This document shows, in pieces, positions 7,727-17,126 of a stretch of DNA of 64,000 nucleotides (its first letter is position 1; each line of letters starts with the position of its first letter). The stretch is from Chryseobacterium gwangjuense. GTDB taxonomy: Bacteria > Bacteroidota > Bacteroidia > Flavobacteriales > Weeksellaceae. The stretch is taken from positions 248,001-312,000 of the forward strand of contig NZ_JAJTNP010000002.1 of assembly GCF_021311115.1 (NCBI RefSeq). The letters run 5' to 3'. The translations under genes and the position numbers were made by a program. The notes beneath the pieces were generated by a model. The model was not told the DNA's origin. It saw only the letters and a program-made list of their open reading frames with translations, and ran no database searches.

Positions 7727-7734
7727 TAAATTTG
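7727..7734 (+). promoter_or_regulatory. -7 element of the dcw promoter
   Basis: TAAATTTG matches TAnnTTTG exactly. Its last G is only 6 bases before the mraZ ATG, so the transcript should start within a few bases of the initiator codon. Confidence 0.65.
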
Positions 7735-7740
7735 CTCCAA

Positions 7741-8199
7741 ATGAAAAGTTTCATTGGAACATATGAGTGTAAAATTGACGACAAAGGCCGCCTAAAAGTT
7801 CCTTCATCTTTAATCAAACAGATGGAAAACTTCGACGACAAGGCGTTTGTAGTCAAAAGATCTGTGTTCCAACCTTGTCTGGAAGTTTACCCTATGAACG
7901 CATGGGATAAAGTGATGGGCAAAATTAATAAACTTAACAGATTCATTAAAAAGAATGCTGATTTCATTAGAATGTTTACGGCAGGAGTAAAAACAGTAGA
8001 ACTGGACAATGCGGGAAGATTACAGATCTCAAAAGATCTGACCCACTTTGCAGGCCTTCAGAAAGATATTGTAATTACAAGTGCAGGAGAATTGTTTGAA
8101 ATTTGGGACAAAGAAGCCTACGAAAAGGTAATTTCCACCAATGAAGCCGATTTCGCCAGTCTTGCCGAAGATGTGATGGGCTCTTTCGATGAAGAATAA
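7741..8199 (+). CDS. mraZ: Transcriptional regulator MraZ
   Basis: MraZ is a double-SpoVT/AbrB-domain ring-forming DNA-binding protein that represses the division/cell-wall cluster. From the ATG at 7741 the product is 152 residues, the standard length, and begins with the expected FIGTYECKIDDKGRLKVP; the second repeat carries VKTVELDNAGRLQISKDL. An upstream in-frame GTG at 7702 would add 13 residues but lies inside the operator and ahead of the -7 box, so it is rejected. It is the first gene of the dcw cluster and probably regulates it through the decamer repeats at 7681. Confidence 0.95.
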   Translation: MKSFIGTYECKIDDKGRLKVPSSLIKQMENFDDKAFVVKRSVFQPCLEVYPMNAWDKVMGKINKLNRFIKKNADFIRMFTAGVKTVELDNAGRLQISKDLTHFAGLQKDIVITSAGELFEIWDKEAYEKVISTNEADFASLAEDVMGSFDEE

Positions 8200-8240
8200 T
8201 TACGCTGATTATTAAAAGCGAAAAAAAACACAACTAAAGT

Positions 8241-9134
8241 ATGTATCATAACCCCGTTTTGTTGAAGCAAAGTGTAGATGATTTGGTAACGAATCCGGAC
8301 GGAATATATGTGGACTGTACTTTTGGAGGAGGCGGTCATTCCAGAGAAATATTGAGCAGACTTTCAGACAAAGGAAGATTGTTCAGTTTTGATCAGGACT
8401 TAGACGCTCTTAAAAATACAATAGACGATCCTAGATTTACATTAATCAATCAGAATTTCAGATTTCTGGAAAACTCTTTATTAATGTATGGAATTTCTCA
8501 GATTGACGGAGTTCTGGCCGACTTAGGAGTTTCTTCCCACCAGTTCGATGAAGCTGAAAGAGGTTTCTCAACGAGAAGCAATGCTCCTTTGGATATGAGA
8601 ATGAACGTCATGCAAGGTCTTGACGCAAAAAGAGTCATTAACGACTATGATGAGGAACAGCTTGCCGACATTTTTTACTATTACGGTGAACTGAGAGAAG
8701 CTAGAAAACTGGCAAGAGACATCGTTCATCACAGAAAAACTAAAAGCATAGAAACAACAGAAGATCTGAAAAAACTATTCAGCTATCTTCCACCGCATAA
8801 AGTGAACAAGTTTTATGCACAGTTGTTTCAGGCTATCAGAATTGAAGTCAACCAAGAGCTTGAAGTTTTAAAAGAAATGCTAGTTCAGGCATATAATGTT
8901 TTAAAACCGGAAGGAAGGCTGGTTGTAATCTCTTATCATTCTCTAGAAGACAGACTGGTAAAAAGATTTTTGAAAAACGGAATGTTTGAGGGAGAACCCG
9001 AAAGAGACATTTACGGAAACTATAAAAAAGCATTTGAATTGGTAAAGAGCAAAGCGATCATTCCGGACGACCAGGAGATTGAAGAAAACTCAAGAGCCAG
9101 AAGTGCTAAAATGAGAACAGGAATAAAAGTGTAA
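8241..9134 (+). CDS. rsmH: 16S rRNA m4C1402 methyltransferase RsmH
   Basis: RsmH (MraW) N4-methylates C1402 in the decoding centre of 16S rRNA using S-adenosylmethionine. The 297-residue protein has the SAM-binding motif VDCTFGGGGHS (about 23-33), LADLGVSSHQFD (about 93-104), the family signature RGFSTRSNAPLDMRM, and the C-terminal VISYHSLEDRLVKRF. Length is typical. It follows mraZ by 41 bases as in most dcw clusters. Confidence 0.97.
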   Translation: MYHNPVLLKQSVDDLVTNPDGIYVDCTFGGGGHSREILSRLSDKGRLFSFDQDLDALKNTIDDPRFTLINQNFRFLENSLLMYGISQIDGVLADLGVSSHQFDEAERGFSTRSNAPLDMRMNVMQGLDAKRVINDYDEEQLADIFYYYGELREARKLARDIVHHRKTKSIETTEDLKKLFSYLPPHKVNKFYAQLFQAIRIEVNQELEVLKEMLVQAYNVLKPEGRLVVISYHSLEDRLVKRFLKNGMFEGEPERDIYGNYKKAFELVKSKAIIPDDQEIEENSRARSAKMRTGIKV

Positions 9135-9153
9135 GGATTATCCACTCTTAAAA

Positions 9154-9206
9154 TTCCCCTCCTCCGGAGGGGTGGCGAAAATTCAGAGAATTTTTGACGG
9201 GGTGGT
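9154..9206. repeat. REP-like element (CCCCTCC...GGAGGGG type)
   Basis: The spacer between rsmH and ftsL holds a GC-rich hairpin (7-bp stem, 9156-9162 with 9166-9172), a second hairpin AAAATTC/GAATTTT (about 9178-9194) and the end motif GACGGGGTGGTT. I recall this combination as a dispersed intergenic repeat in Bacteroidetes; copies elsewhere cannot be checked here. Confidence 0.55.
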
Positions 9207-9245
9207 TAAAAACTACGATTAATAATAAAAAATCAGACAAAGTCT

Positions 9246-9611
9246 GTGGCAAAAAGAACAACAAATCGTCCTCAGAAAAGATTAACTTTTATAGACATTA
9301 TAAAAGGAAACTTTCTGAATCGTGACGAGGTTAAAATACATTATAAGTATTTCCTCCTGTTGTTTGTTCTGATGATGGCGATGATTTACAGCAATCATCT
9401 CGTCAACAAAAAGATAAAAATTGTCAACGCTTTAAAAGAAGAAACAGAAGAATATAAATCACGAAACGCTTACGCCCAAAGTAAGCTGATAAAAGTAAAA
9501 ATGGAATCGGAATTGGGGAAAGAAGTTGCACGGGATTCTTTAATGACCTTGGAAAACCATCCTCATAAACTGCTAATAAAACTGGACAGTACAGATGCAA
9601 AAGCCAAATGA
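9246..9611 (+). CDS. FtsL-like cell division protein
   Basis: A 121-residue bitopic membrane protein: a basic cytoplasmic N-terminus, one transmembrane helix (about 32-50, YFLLLFVLMMAMIYSNHLV), then a periplasmic coiled coil (KKIKIVNALKEETEEYKSR). This architecture and the position between rsmH and ftsI identify the Bacteroidetes FtsL analogue, which forms the FtsQ-FtsL-FtsB-type complex that activates septal peptidoglycan synthesis. Sequence similarity to proteobacterial FtsL is weak, so the symbol is left blank. The start is GTG; no better ATG is available. Its 3' end overlaps ftsI by 17 bases. Confidence 0.85.
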   Translation: MAKRTTNRPQKRLTFIDIIKGNFLNRDEVKIHYKYFLLLFVLMMAMIYSNHLVNKKIKIVNALKEETEEYKSRNAYAQSKLIKVKMESELGKEVARDSLMTLENHPHKLLIKLDSTDAKAK

Positions 9612-11586
9612 ATACGACAACAAACGTAAAAAAACGTTAAGATGGGGCTACCTCTTCGCAGTGGTAGCTTTGTGCGTGTTTGTAATGTTTTTGGCAAGAA
9701 TTATAATCTTACAAAACACTAATGTTCAGGAAATTAAAGACGATTACATTAATAAAAATTACCGGGAAGCAACTCTAAAAGCTGCCCGAGGAAACCTTTT
9801 CGCGTCCGATGGCTCAATTCTCGCAACCACGGTAATGCGCTACGATATCTATCTTGATTTCAAAACAATGAAAGACACTGTTTACACCAACAATATTGGT
9901 GCATTAACAGATTCTTTAAGCAAAATGTTCGGAAAACCAAGAGGAGAATTCAGAAAGAAGTTTGACGAACAGAGAAAAAAGAAAAACCAGTACTATACTT
10001 TAGTAAAAGGGCTGGATTTTGATCAATACGACAGGGTTCGAAAATTCCCAATCTTTAAAAAAGGAAAAAATAAAGGTGGGTTCATTGTAGACAGAAACTA
10101 CAAAAGAGAACTGGCAACTTCGGAAATCGGAGCAGGAACCATCGGAATGGATGACGGCGAACATAAAGCAGGTCTTGAAGGTGCTTTTTCAAAATATTTA
10201 CGCGGAACAGACGGGAAAAGACTAGAACAAAGAATTAATTCTTCCCAATGGAAACCTATTGACTTCTGGAAAGTTCAGGAACCCGTTGATGGAGAAGATG
10301 TATATACAACTTTAGACCTTAGAATCCAGGACATTGCACATTCTGCTCTTCAAAAGCAGCTGATCAATTTCGAAGCAAAACACGGAACTGTGATTGTGAT
10401 GGAAGTTGAAACAGGGAAAGTTCGAGCCATGGTTAATTTAAGAAGAAATGATGACCGAGACTATGTTGATTCTTACAATTACGCTTTAAAAGACAATATT
10501 GAACCGGGTTCAACTTTTAAAACCATTTCATTATTAGCTGCCATGGATGATGGTTTTATCGATGAAAACACAACGGTAAATGTTGGAAACGGAGTTTGGG
10601 TGTATGCAAAACAAAGAATTTCGGATGGTCACGGCGGCGGAACTTATGATATCAGTGATGTTTTAGCAAAATCAAGTAACGTAGGATCTGCTAAACTGAT
10701 TACAAAATATTATGCAGACAAGCCTCAAATTTTTCTGGATCATCTAAAACGCTGGAAACTATTCGACAAAATGAGCATCGAACTTCCAGGAATTACAAAA
10801 CCGAAAATCGTAACCCCGGAAAATAAAAGATGGAATGCAGCAACATTAGCATCAATCGCTTACGGATATTCATCGAACATCAACCTTTTACAATTAGCAA
10901 CTTTCTATAACGGAGTTGCTAATGGTGGTAAAATGCTGAAACCTCTGTTCATCGATAAAATCATGAAAGACGGGAAGGAAATGTACGTTGCCAAGCCTGA
11001 AGTAATGGTGAACAAAATGGCTTCTGAAAAAGCGATCAAAATGATGACCAGTGCATTGACCAAAGCCGTAGAAAAAGGAACAGCAAAGAGTATTTTCACT
11101 CCTAATTTAAAAATGGCAGGAAAAACCGGAACCGCAAGATTTGAGTATTGGTTGCCTGGTCCAATGAAATATCGTGCATCATTTGCAGGGTTTTATCCGG
11201 CAGACAATCCTAAATATACCTGCTATGTAATGATTAGCGAGCCTAATACAGCAAAAGGTTTTTATGGAGCAACTGTTGCAGCACCCGTTTTTAAAGAAAT
11301 TGCAGGAAAAACTTTCTTAAAAACACCACAGAATATTGAAAGAGAAATGCTTGTGAACAATAAGGTAAACCTTAATAAAATGGTTGAGCCTAATGTGAAA
11401 ATAGCAGTGAACAATAAACAAATGCCAAGTGTAGTAGGATTAATTGGTAAAAATGTAATCCCGCAGCTGGAAAATTTGGGTTATCGTGTAGATTACAAAG
11501 GAGTTGGAAGAATCAAAGAACAATTCCCATTGGAAGGCACGACAATAAGTAAGAACCAGAGAATTTATTTATCTCTACAGAATTAA
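9595..11586 (+). CDS. ftsI: Septal penicillin-binding protein FtsI (class B, PASTA)
   Basis: The transpeptidase that cross-links septal peptidoglycan. The 663-residue protein has a short cytoplasmic N-terminus, a transmembrane anchor (about 17-37), a PBP dimerisation domain, and the penicillin-binding domain with S306-T-F-K309, S360-S-N362 and K510-T-G-T513. A PASTA domain closes the protein (about 606-663, MPSVVGLIGKNVIPQL), a feature of Bacteroidetes FtsI. All catalytic residues are present. It overlaps ftsL and is followed by murE after 20 bases, as part of one long operon. Confidence 0.95.
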   Translation: MQKPNEYDNKRKKTLRWGYLFAVVALCVFVMFLARIIILQNTNVQEIKDDYINKNYREATLKAARGNLFASDGSILATTVMRYDIYLDFKTMKDTVYTNNIGALTDSLSKMFGKPRGEFRKKFDEQRKKKNQYYTLVKGLDFDQYDRVRKFPIFKKGKNKGGFIVDRNYKRELATSEIGAGTIGMDDGEHKAGLEGAFSKYLRGTDGKRLEQRINSSQWKPIDFWKVQEPVDGEDVYTTLDLRIQDIAHSALQKQLINFEAKHGTVIVMEVETGKVRAMVNLRRNDDRDYVDSYNYALKDNIEPGSTFKTISLLAAMDDGFIDENTTVNVGNGVWVYAKQRISDGHGGGTYDISDVLAKSSNVGSAKLITKYYADKPQIFLDHLKRWKLFDKMSIELPGITKPKIVTPENKRWNAATLASIAYGYSSNINLLQLATFYNGVANGGKMLKPLFIDKIMKDGKEMYVAKPEVMVNKMASEKAIKMMTSALTKAVEKGTAKSIFTPNLKMAGKTGTARFEYWLPGPMKYRASFAGFYPADNPKYTCYVMISEPNTAKGFYGATVAAPVFKEIAGKTFLKTPQNIEREMLVNNKVNLNKMVEPNVKIAVNNKQMPSVVGLIGKNVIPQLENLGYRVDYKGVGRIKEQFPLEGTTISKNQRIYLSLQN

Positions 11587-11606
11587 AAATATAAAGCATC
11601 AAAGAA

Positions 11607-13067
11607 ATGCAATTAATTGAATTATTAAAAAGAATCCCAGTTTTAGAAATTCACGGTGAAAACACTTGTGAAGTTTCCGAATTGGTTTTCGACAGCAGAA
11701 AGATTACTGAAGGCTCTTTGTATATTGCAATGAGAGGAACGGTTGTGGATGGACATTCATTTATTGCATCTTCAGTTGAAAAAGGAGCAAAAGCAATTGT
11801 TTGTGAAGAATTTCCCGAAAGTCTTAATGAAAATGTTACCTATGTTAAAGTAAAAGATTCATCTAAGGCATTAGGACAATTAGCGTCTAATTTCTACGGA
11901 AATCCATCTGAAAAATTAAAGCTGATTGGAGTTACAGGAACAAACGGAAAGACTTCTGTTTCTACCCTGCTTTTTGATGTTTTTAAAAATTTAGGATATG
12001 ATTCTGCTTTGCTTTCTACTGTTGAGATCAGAATTGGAGAACAAGTAATTCCGGCAACTCACACTACTCCGGATGTGATTACCATTAATAAAATTTTAGC
12101 TCAGGCTGTTGAAGAAGGCTGTGAATTTGCTTTTATGGAAGTAAGTTCTCACGGAATTGCTCAAAACAGAATTGAAGGACTACATTTTAAAATTGCCGGT
12201 TTCACCAATCTTACTCACGATCATTTAGATTATCATAAAACATTCGACGAATATTTAAAAACGAAGAAAAGATTTTTTGATCAATTGGAAGATACAGCCG
12301 TTGCAATCACTAATGTTGATGATAAAAACGGAAATGTGATGCTTCAAAACACAAAGGCTACAAAAAGGTCTTATGCTTTGAAAACAATGGCGGATTTTCA
12401 CGGAAAATTATTGGAAGTGGATTTCAACGGAATGTTATTGAATTTCAACGGAAAAGAATTCTGGACAACATTGACAGGAAAATTCAATGTTTACAACTTA
12501 TTATTAGTTTTCGGAATTGCTTCTGAGCTTGGTTTTGAGCAGGATGAAATTCTTCAGGCAATCAGTCAGCTGAAAAGAGTTTCAGGAAGATTTGAAACCT
12601 TTAAATCTGATGGCGGAATTTTCTTTATTGTAGATTATGCACACACTCCGGATGCTTTGGAAAACATCTTGGACAGCATTAATGATATCAGAACGAAAAA
12701 CGAAAGATTAATTACGGTTTTCGGTTGCGGAGGCGACAGAGATCACTCAAAAAGACCTGAAATGGGAAATATTGCCACCAAAAAATCAACGTTGGCAATC
12801 ATCACTTCAGACAATCCAAGAACAGAAGATCCGGCTGTAATTATTAAAGAAATTGAAACAGGTGTTGAACCTCAGAACTTCAGCAAGTATACTTCAATTC
12901 CGGACAGAAGAGAAGCCATAAAAATGGCAATAAAGTTTGCAGAACCTAAAGATATTGTTCTCGTAGCCGGAAAAGGTCACGAAACCTATCAGGAGATTAA
13001 TGGTGTAAAACATCATTTTGACGACAAGGAGACAATCAATGAGCTTTGGAAATTAATGAGTAAGTAA
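11607..13067 (+). CDS. murE: UDP-MurNAc-tripeptide synthetase MurE
   Basis: MurE adds the third stem residue to UDP-MurNAc-L-Ala-D-Glu in the cytoplasm. The 486-residue protein shows the N-terminal MurE fold (ELVFDSRKITEGSLYIAMRG), the ATP-binding P-loop GTNGKTS (about 111-117), HTTPD, EVSSHG, and the C-terminal TSDNPRTEDP (about 405-414). DNPR at this place is the signature for meso-diaminopimelate rather than lysine, as expected for a Gram-negative. All motifs are intact. Confidence 0.96.
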   Translation: MQLIELLKRIPVLEIHGENTCEVSELVFDSRKITEGSLYIAMRGTVVDGHSFIASSVEKGAKAIVCEEFPESLNENVTYVKVKDSSKALGQLASNFYGNPSEKLKLIGVTGTNGKTSVSTLLFDVFKNLGYDSALLSTVEIRIGEQVIPATHTTPDVITINKILAQAVEEGCEFAFMEVSSHGIAQNRIEGLHFKIAGFTNLTHDHLDYHKTFDEYLKTKKRFFDQLEDTAVAITNVDDKNGNVMLQNTKATKRSYALKTMADFHGKLLEVDFNGMLLNFNGKEFWTTLTGKFNVYNLLLVFGIASELGFEQDEILQAISQLKRVSGRFETFKSDGGIFFIVDYAHTPDALENILDSINDIRTKNERLITVFGCGGDRDHSKRPEMGNIATKKSTLAIITSDNPRTEDPAVIIKEIETGVEPQNFSKYTSIPDRREAIKMAIKFAEPKDIVLVAGKGHETYQEINGVKHHFDDKETINELWKLMSK

Positions 13068-13157
13068 AATTTAAATTAAAAAATTTAGGAATTCAGAGAT
13101 TAAGACATTACGAATTTCTAAATACCTTAATTTCTTAATCTTTAAATTAAATAGAAA

Positions 13158-14399
13158 ATGTTATACTATCTATACGAATATCTAACCAGCCAAGGAATTC
13201 ACGTTCCCGGATTAGGAATGTTGAAATACATCTCTTTCCGAGCAGGAATGGCTGTTTTACTTTCTTTGATCATTGCTCTTGTCTATGGAAAAAGAATCAT
13301 CAACTATTTGAGATCAAAACAAATGGGCGAATTGGTTCGTGATCTTGGATTAGACGGCCAGAAACAAAAAGAAGGAACTCCTACAATGGGAGGTCTTATT
13401 ATTATTTTGGCTACCATTATTCCGGTATTACTATTCACAAGAATTACCAATATTTACATTGTTCTTCTCTTGGTTTCAATGCTTTGGATGGGTGCGATTG
13501 GCTTTTTGGATGACTATTTAAAGAAAATCAAGAAAAACAAAGACGGTTTAAGCGGAAAGTTCAAGATTGTAGGACAGGTTGGATTAGGATTAATTATCGG
13601 AGTTACTATGTATTTTCATCCTGATATTACAGTGAAAAGAAAATACGCAGATGCGAAAGTCGTGAACAGAAACAATGTTGAGCAAAACTTCATGCCTACA
13701 GAAAAAATCACTGTTTCTACTGTTCCTTTTGCTAAAAATAACGAATTCGACTACAGCGGAATGTTATTCTGGATGAATGATAAAGATGCTCACGAATGGG
13801 CATGGATCGTATTCATTCCTATCGTAATTTTCATTGTAACAGCCGTTTCAAACGGAGCGAATATCACCGATGGAATTGATGGTCTTGCAGCAGGAACAAG
13901 CGCTGTGATACTCCTTGTTTTAGCCTTGTTTGCCTACTTATCAGGAAACATCATTTTTGCAGATTACCTCAACATTATGTTCCTTCCGAATATGGGTGAA
14001 ACCACCATTTTTGCCGTGGCAATGGTAGGTGCGGTAATTGGATTTTTCTGGTACAACACCTATCCCGCACAGGTTTTCATGGGTGATACCGGAAGTTTGA
14101 TGTTAGGAGGTGTTATTGCTGTTTTAGCTATTATTTTAAGAAAAGAATTGTTGATTCCTGTATTATGCGGGATCTTCTTAATCGAAAACTTGTCAGTAAT
14201 GCTTCAGGTTGTCGTTTTCAAATACAGAAAGAAAAAATTCGGGTTGGAATATGCCCAAAACAATAGATTATTCAGAATGTCACCATTGCACCACCATTAT
14301 CAGAAAGGCGGTTTCCACGAAAGTAAAATCGTAAACAGGATGATCATCATTGGGGTAATTTTGGCAATTGTGTGTCTAATCACGTTAAAAATGAGATAA
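13158..14399 (+). CDS. mraY: Phospho-MurNAc-pentapeptide transferase MraY
   Basis: MraY makes lipid I by moving phospho-MurNAc-pentapeptide to undecaprenyl phosphate in the inner membrane. The 413-residue, roughly ten-helix protein has the catalytic Asp pair in FLDDYLKK (about 117-124), [12 protein letters not shown] (about 236-247), [11 protein letters not shown] (about 312-322) and [10 protein letters not shown] (about 374-383). It is longer than E. coli MraY because of a periplasmic/loop insertion around residues 155-210, common in Bacteroidetes. Confidence 0.96.
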   Translation: MLYYLYEYLTSQGIHVPGLGMLKYISFRAGMAVLLSLIIALVYGKRIINYLRSKQMGELVRDLGLDGQKQKEGTPTMGGLIIILATIIPVLLFTRITNIYIVLLLVSMLWMGAIGFLDDYLKKIKKNKDGLSGKFKIVGQVGLGLIIGVTMYFHPDITVKRKYADAKVVNRNNVEQNFMPTEKITVSTVPFAKNNEFDYSGMLFWMNDKDAHEWAWIVFIPIVIFIVTAVSNGANITDGIDGLAAGTSAVILLVLALFAYLSGNIIFADYLNIMFLPNMGETTIFAVAMVGAVIGFFWYNTYPAQVFMGDTGSLMLGGVIAVLAIILRKELLIPVLCGIFLIENLSVMLQVVVFKYRKKKFGLEYAQNNRLFRMSPLHHHYQKGGFHESKIVNRMIIIGVILAIVCLITLKMR

Positions 14400-14485
14400 A
14401 TTTTGTGAATAGTAAAAAGTACTTAATATAAAAAACACCAAATACACTGTACGTTTTACATTTTACATTTTACAAAAGAATACAT

Positions 14486-15814
14486 ATGAAAATAGTTGTT
14501 TTAGGAGGAGGAGAAAGCGGTTGCGGAGCTGCTTATTTGGCTAAAAAACAAGGTTTGGAAGTTTTTCTTTCAGACAAAGGTGCCATTAAGGATAACTATA
14601 AGCAGTTTCTTAAAGATCATGACATTGAGTTTGAAGAAAACAATCATGATGAAGAAAGGATTTTAAATGCAAACTGGATTGTAAAAAGTCCGGGAATTCC
14701 GAAAAAAGCAGAGATCATTCATAAAATTCATGAGAAAGGAATCAGACTTTCTTCTGAAATTGAATTTGCTTCGGAGTTCACAGATGCAAAAATCATCGCG
14801 ATCACAGGAAGTAACGGAAAAACAACGACTACCTCTTTAATCTATTACATTTTAAAAAATGACGGATTGAATGTAGGTTTAGGTGGAAACATCGGATACA
14901 GCTTTGCAAAACAGGTTGCGGATGAAAACCATGAATATTATGTATTGGAAGTAAGCTCTTTCCAATTAGATGATATTCAGAATTTCAGACCTTATATTTC
15001 TTTGTTATTGAACTTGTCTCAGGACCATTTGGACCAGTACAATTACAATTATGAAGAATATGCTTTAGCAAAGTTCAGAATCACCGAAAATCAAGAAAAT
15101 GATAACTTCTTCATCTACAACAAAGATGATGAAATGAGTAAAAATCTTCTTGAAAAGTTAGAAATAAAGGCAAAAATGATTCCTTTCTCCACAAAAGAAA
15201 AATTGTCTGAAGGAGGCTTTGTTAACGGAGAAAATATTGAAGTAGATTTTCAGGATAAGTTCTCCATGAAGATTGAAGAATTGTCCTTGCTAGGAAATCA
15301 TAATGTTGCCAACAGCTTAGCCGCTTCAATTGCCGGTAAAATACTGAAGATCAACAATGAAAGTATCAGAAATTCATTAATGACTTTCCAGGCGGTTGAA
15401 CACAGACTCGAGTTTGTCACTGAAATTGAAGGAGTTAAATACATCAATGACAGTAAAGCAACGAACGTTAATGCAACGTATTATGCATTAGAAAGTATGA
15501 AAAACCCAACCGTTTGGATTGTTGGAGGGCTGGATAAAGGAAACGACTATACCGAAATTGAGGATTTAGTTAAAAGAAAAGTAAAAACGATTGTCTGCTT
15601 AGGAATTGACAACCAAAAGATTATCAATTTCTTTAAAGGCAAAAAAGAATTAATCTATGACACATCAAGCATGGAAGAAGCCGTGAAAATTTCAAAATCT
15701 CTGGCTAAAAAAGGAGATACGGTCTTACTTTCTCCATGTTGTGCAAGTTTTGATTTATTCAAAAGCTATGAGGACAGAGGTCGTCAGTTTAAAGAACAGG
15801 TGTTAAAAAATTAA
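14486..15814 (+). CDS. murD: UDP-MurNAc-L-Ala:D-Glu ligase MurD
   Basis: MurD ligates D-glutamate to UDP-MurNAc-L-alanine. The 442-residue protein has an N-terminal Rossmann domain (VVLGGGESGCGAA), the P-loop GSNGKTTT (about 108-115), the central-domain LEVSSFQLD and NLSQDHLDQY, HRLEF and the C-terminal INDSKATN and LLSPCCASFD. Motif set and length are those of a full enzyme. It follows mraY after an 86-base AT-rich spacer. Confidence 0.96.
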   Translation: MKIVVLGGGESGCGAAYLAKKQGLEVFLSDKGAIKDNYKQFLKDHDIEFEENNHDEERILNANWIVKSPGIPKKAEIIHKIHEKGIRLSSEIEFASEFTDAKIIAITGSNGKTTTTSLIYYILKNDGLNVGLGGNIGYSFAKQVADENHEYYVLEVSSFQLDDIQNFRPYISLLLNLSQDHLDQYNYNYEEYALAKFRITENQENDNFFIYNKDDEMSKNLLEKLEIKAKMIPFSTKEKLSEGGFVNGENIEVDFQDKFSMKIEELSLLGNHNVANSLAASIAGKILKINNESIRNSLMTFQAVEHRLEFVTEIEGVKYINDSKATNVNATYYALESMKNPTVWIVGGLDKGNDYTEIEDLVKRKVKTIVCLGIDNQKIINFFKGKKELIYDTSSMEEAVKISKSLAKKGDTVLLSPCCASFDLFKSYEDRGRQFKEQVLKN

Positions 15815-15885
15815 TAGTTAACAATGAATAATTAAAAGTGAAATTGCTTTTTTCATTATTAATTTCTCATTATTCATTAAATAAC
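15815..15885. repeat. Spacer inverted repeat murD-ftsW
   Basis: AATGAATAAT (about 15824-15833) and its complement ATTATTCATT (about 15869-15878) form a perfect 10-bp inverted repeat in the spacer. Similar AT-rich inverted repeats occupy the spacers at 13068-13157, 22495-22576 and 24937-25012. Confidence 0.4.
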
Positions 15886-17124
15886 ATGAACGAACAAGAC
15901 ACAGAAAACAGATTTGAATTTCTAAAGGGCGATAAAGTACTTTGGATGGTCATTCTTGTGATCTCCATTTTCTCTATTTTCCCTGTATATTCTGCAAGCT
16001 CGAATCTGGAATATATCGTGAATAACGGGACCACAACAGGTCACGTCATCAAGCATATGTTCTTTGTGATCTTAGGTTTGGGAATCATGAGAGTAGTCGG
16101 AATGGTAAAATATGAGTATATAGGAAAACTTAGCAGTATTTTGCTCGGTTTAATGATTATCTTATTGGTTCTTACGATGTTTACCGGACAAACCATTGAC
16201 GGAGCAAGTGCTTCAAGATGGTTGAAAATTCCAGGAACCCCAATTTCCTTTCAGCCTTCTTCATTTGCCTTTTTAATGCTGATTATTTATCTGTGCAGGT
16301 ATTTAACCAAGAAAATCACCCGAGAAAGACTTCCGATTGAGAATATCATGTATATTTTCGGACCTATTTTATTGGTTTTTGTATTGGTAGCAAAAGATAA
16401 CGGTTCTACCGCATTAATGATTTTAATGGTTTCCGTAGTTGTTTTGATTATTGGACAATTACATTGGAAATACATTGCAGGATTTATTTCATCATCACTT
16501 GTTGCGATCGTTCTCTTTTTATTGGTGGCTTTAAATACAAACCTCATCGGAGGGAACCGTGTTCATACATGGATGAGCCGTATTGAGACCTTTACCTCAA
16601 GCAAAGCTAAAGCTGCTGATGTGGATGACGAAAGCATAAAAGCCAAAAACTATCAGGTAATGATGGCAAAAGCAGCGATCGTTCACGGAGGAGTTACAGG
16701 AATGGGGCCCGGAAAAAGTGCCCTAAAGCAAATGCTTCCACAATCTGCATCCGATTTCATCTTTGCGGTAATTGTTGAAGAATATGGAGTAATTGGTGCC
16801 GCTTTTTTGATTAGTTTATATTTAATTATGATGATTCGTATCGTAATGATAGCCAGTAAGATGCCCGCTTTTTTCGGATCTCTGCTTGTTCTCAGTCTCG
16901 GTGTGATGATTTTCATACAACTTTCTGTAAATATTGCAGTTGCGGTTAATTTAATCCCCGTAACTGGACAACCACTTCCTTTAATAAGTTATGGAGGTAC
17001 TTCAATGTTGGTAACGTATTTGCAATTGGGAATTATTTTAAATATCAGCTCAAGAATTCAGATTTATGATGAAGAAGGAATGGGCAAAAAACAGAGTATT
17101 GCTGAAATTAATGATATAGCATAA
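15886..17124 (+). CDS. ftsW: Septal peptidoglycan polymerase FtsW
   Basis: FtsW is the SEDS-family glycosyltransferase that polymerises lipid II at the septum together with FtsI. The 412-residue product (from the ATG at 15886) has about ten transmembrane helices and SEDS motifs: GASASRWLKIP (about 119-129), the catalytic region, GGVTGMGPGKS, SDFIFAVIVEEYG (about 292-304) and the C-terminal TGQPLPLISYGGTSML. An upstream GTG at 15838 would put 16 residues encoded by the spacer inverted repeat on the N-terminus and is rejected. Between murD and murG it is FtsW rather than RodA. Confidence 0.94.
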   Translation: MNEQDTENRFEFLKGDKVLWMVILVISIFSIFPVYSASSNLEYIVNNGTTTGHVIKHMFFVILGLGIMRVVGMVKYEYIGKLSSILLGLMIILLVLTMFTGQTIDGASASRWLKIPGTPISFQPSSFAFLMLIIYLCRYLTKKITRERLPIENIMYIFGPILLVFVLVAKDNGSTALMILMVSVVVLIIGQLHWKYIAGFISSSLVAIVLFLLVALNTNLIGGNRVHTWMSRIETFTSSKAKAADVDDESIKAKNYQVMMAKAAIVHGGVTGMGPGKSALKQMLPQSASDFIFAVIVEEYGVIGAAFLISLYLIMMIRIVMIASKMPAFFGSLLVLSLGVMIFIQLSVNIAVAVNLIPVTGQPLPLISYGGTSMLVTYLQLGIILNISSRIQIYDEEGMGKKQSIAEINDIA

Positions 17125-17126
17125 AG

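Noticed and set aside
7702..7740. GTG start extending mraZ by 13 residues
   Set aside because: It lies within the MraZ box and upstream of the -7 element; the ATG at 7741 gives the standard 152-residue protein.
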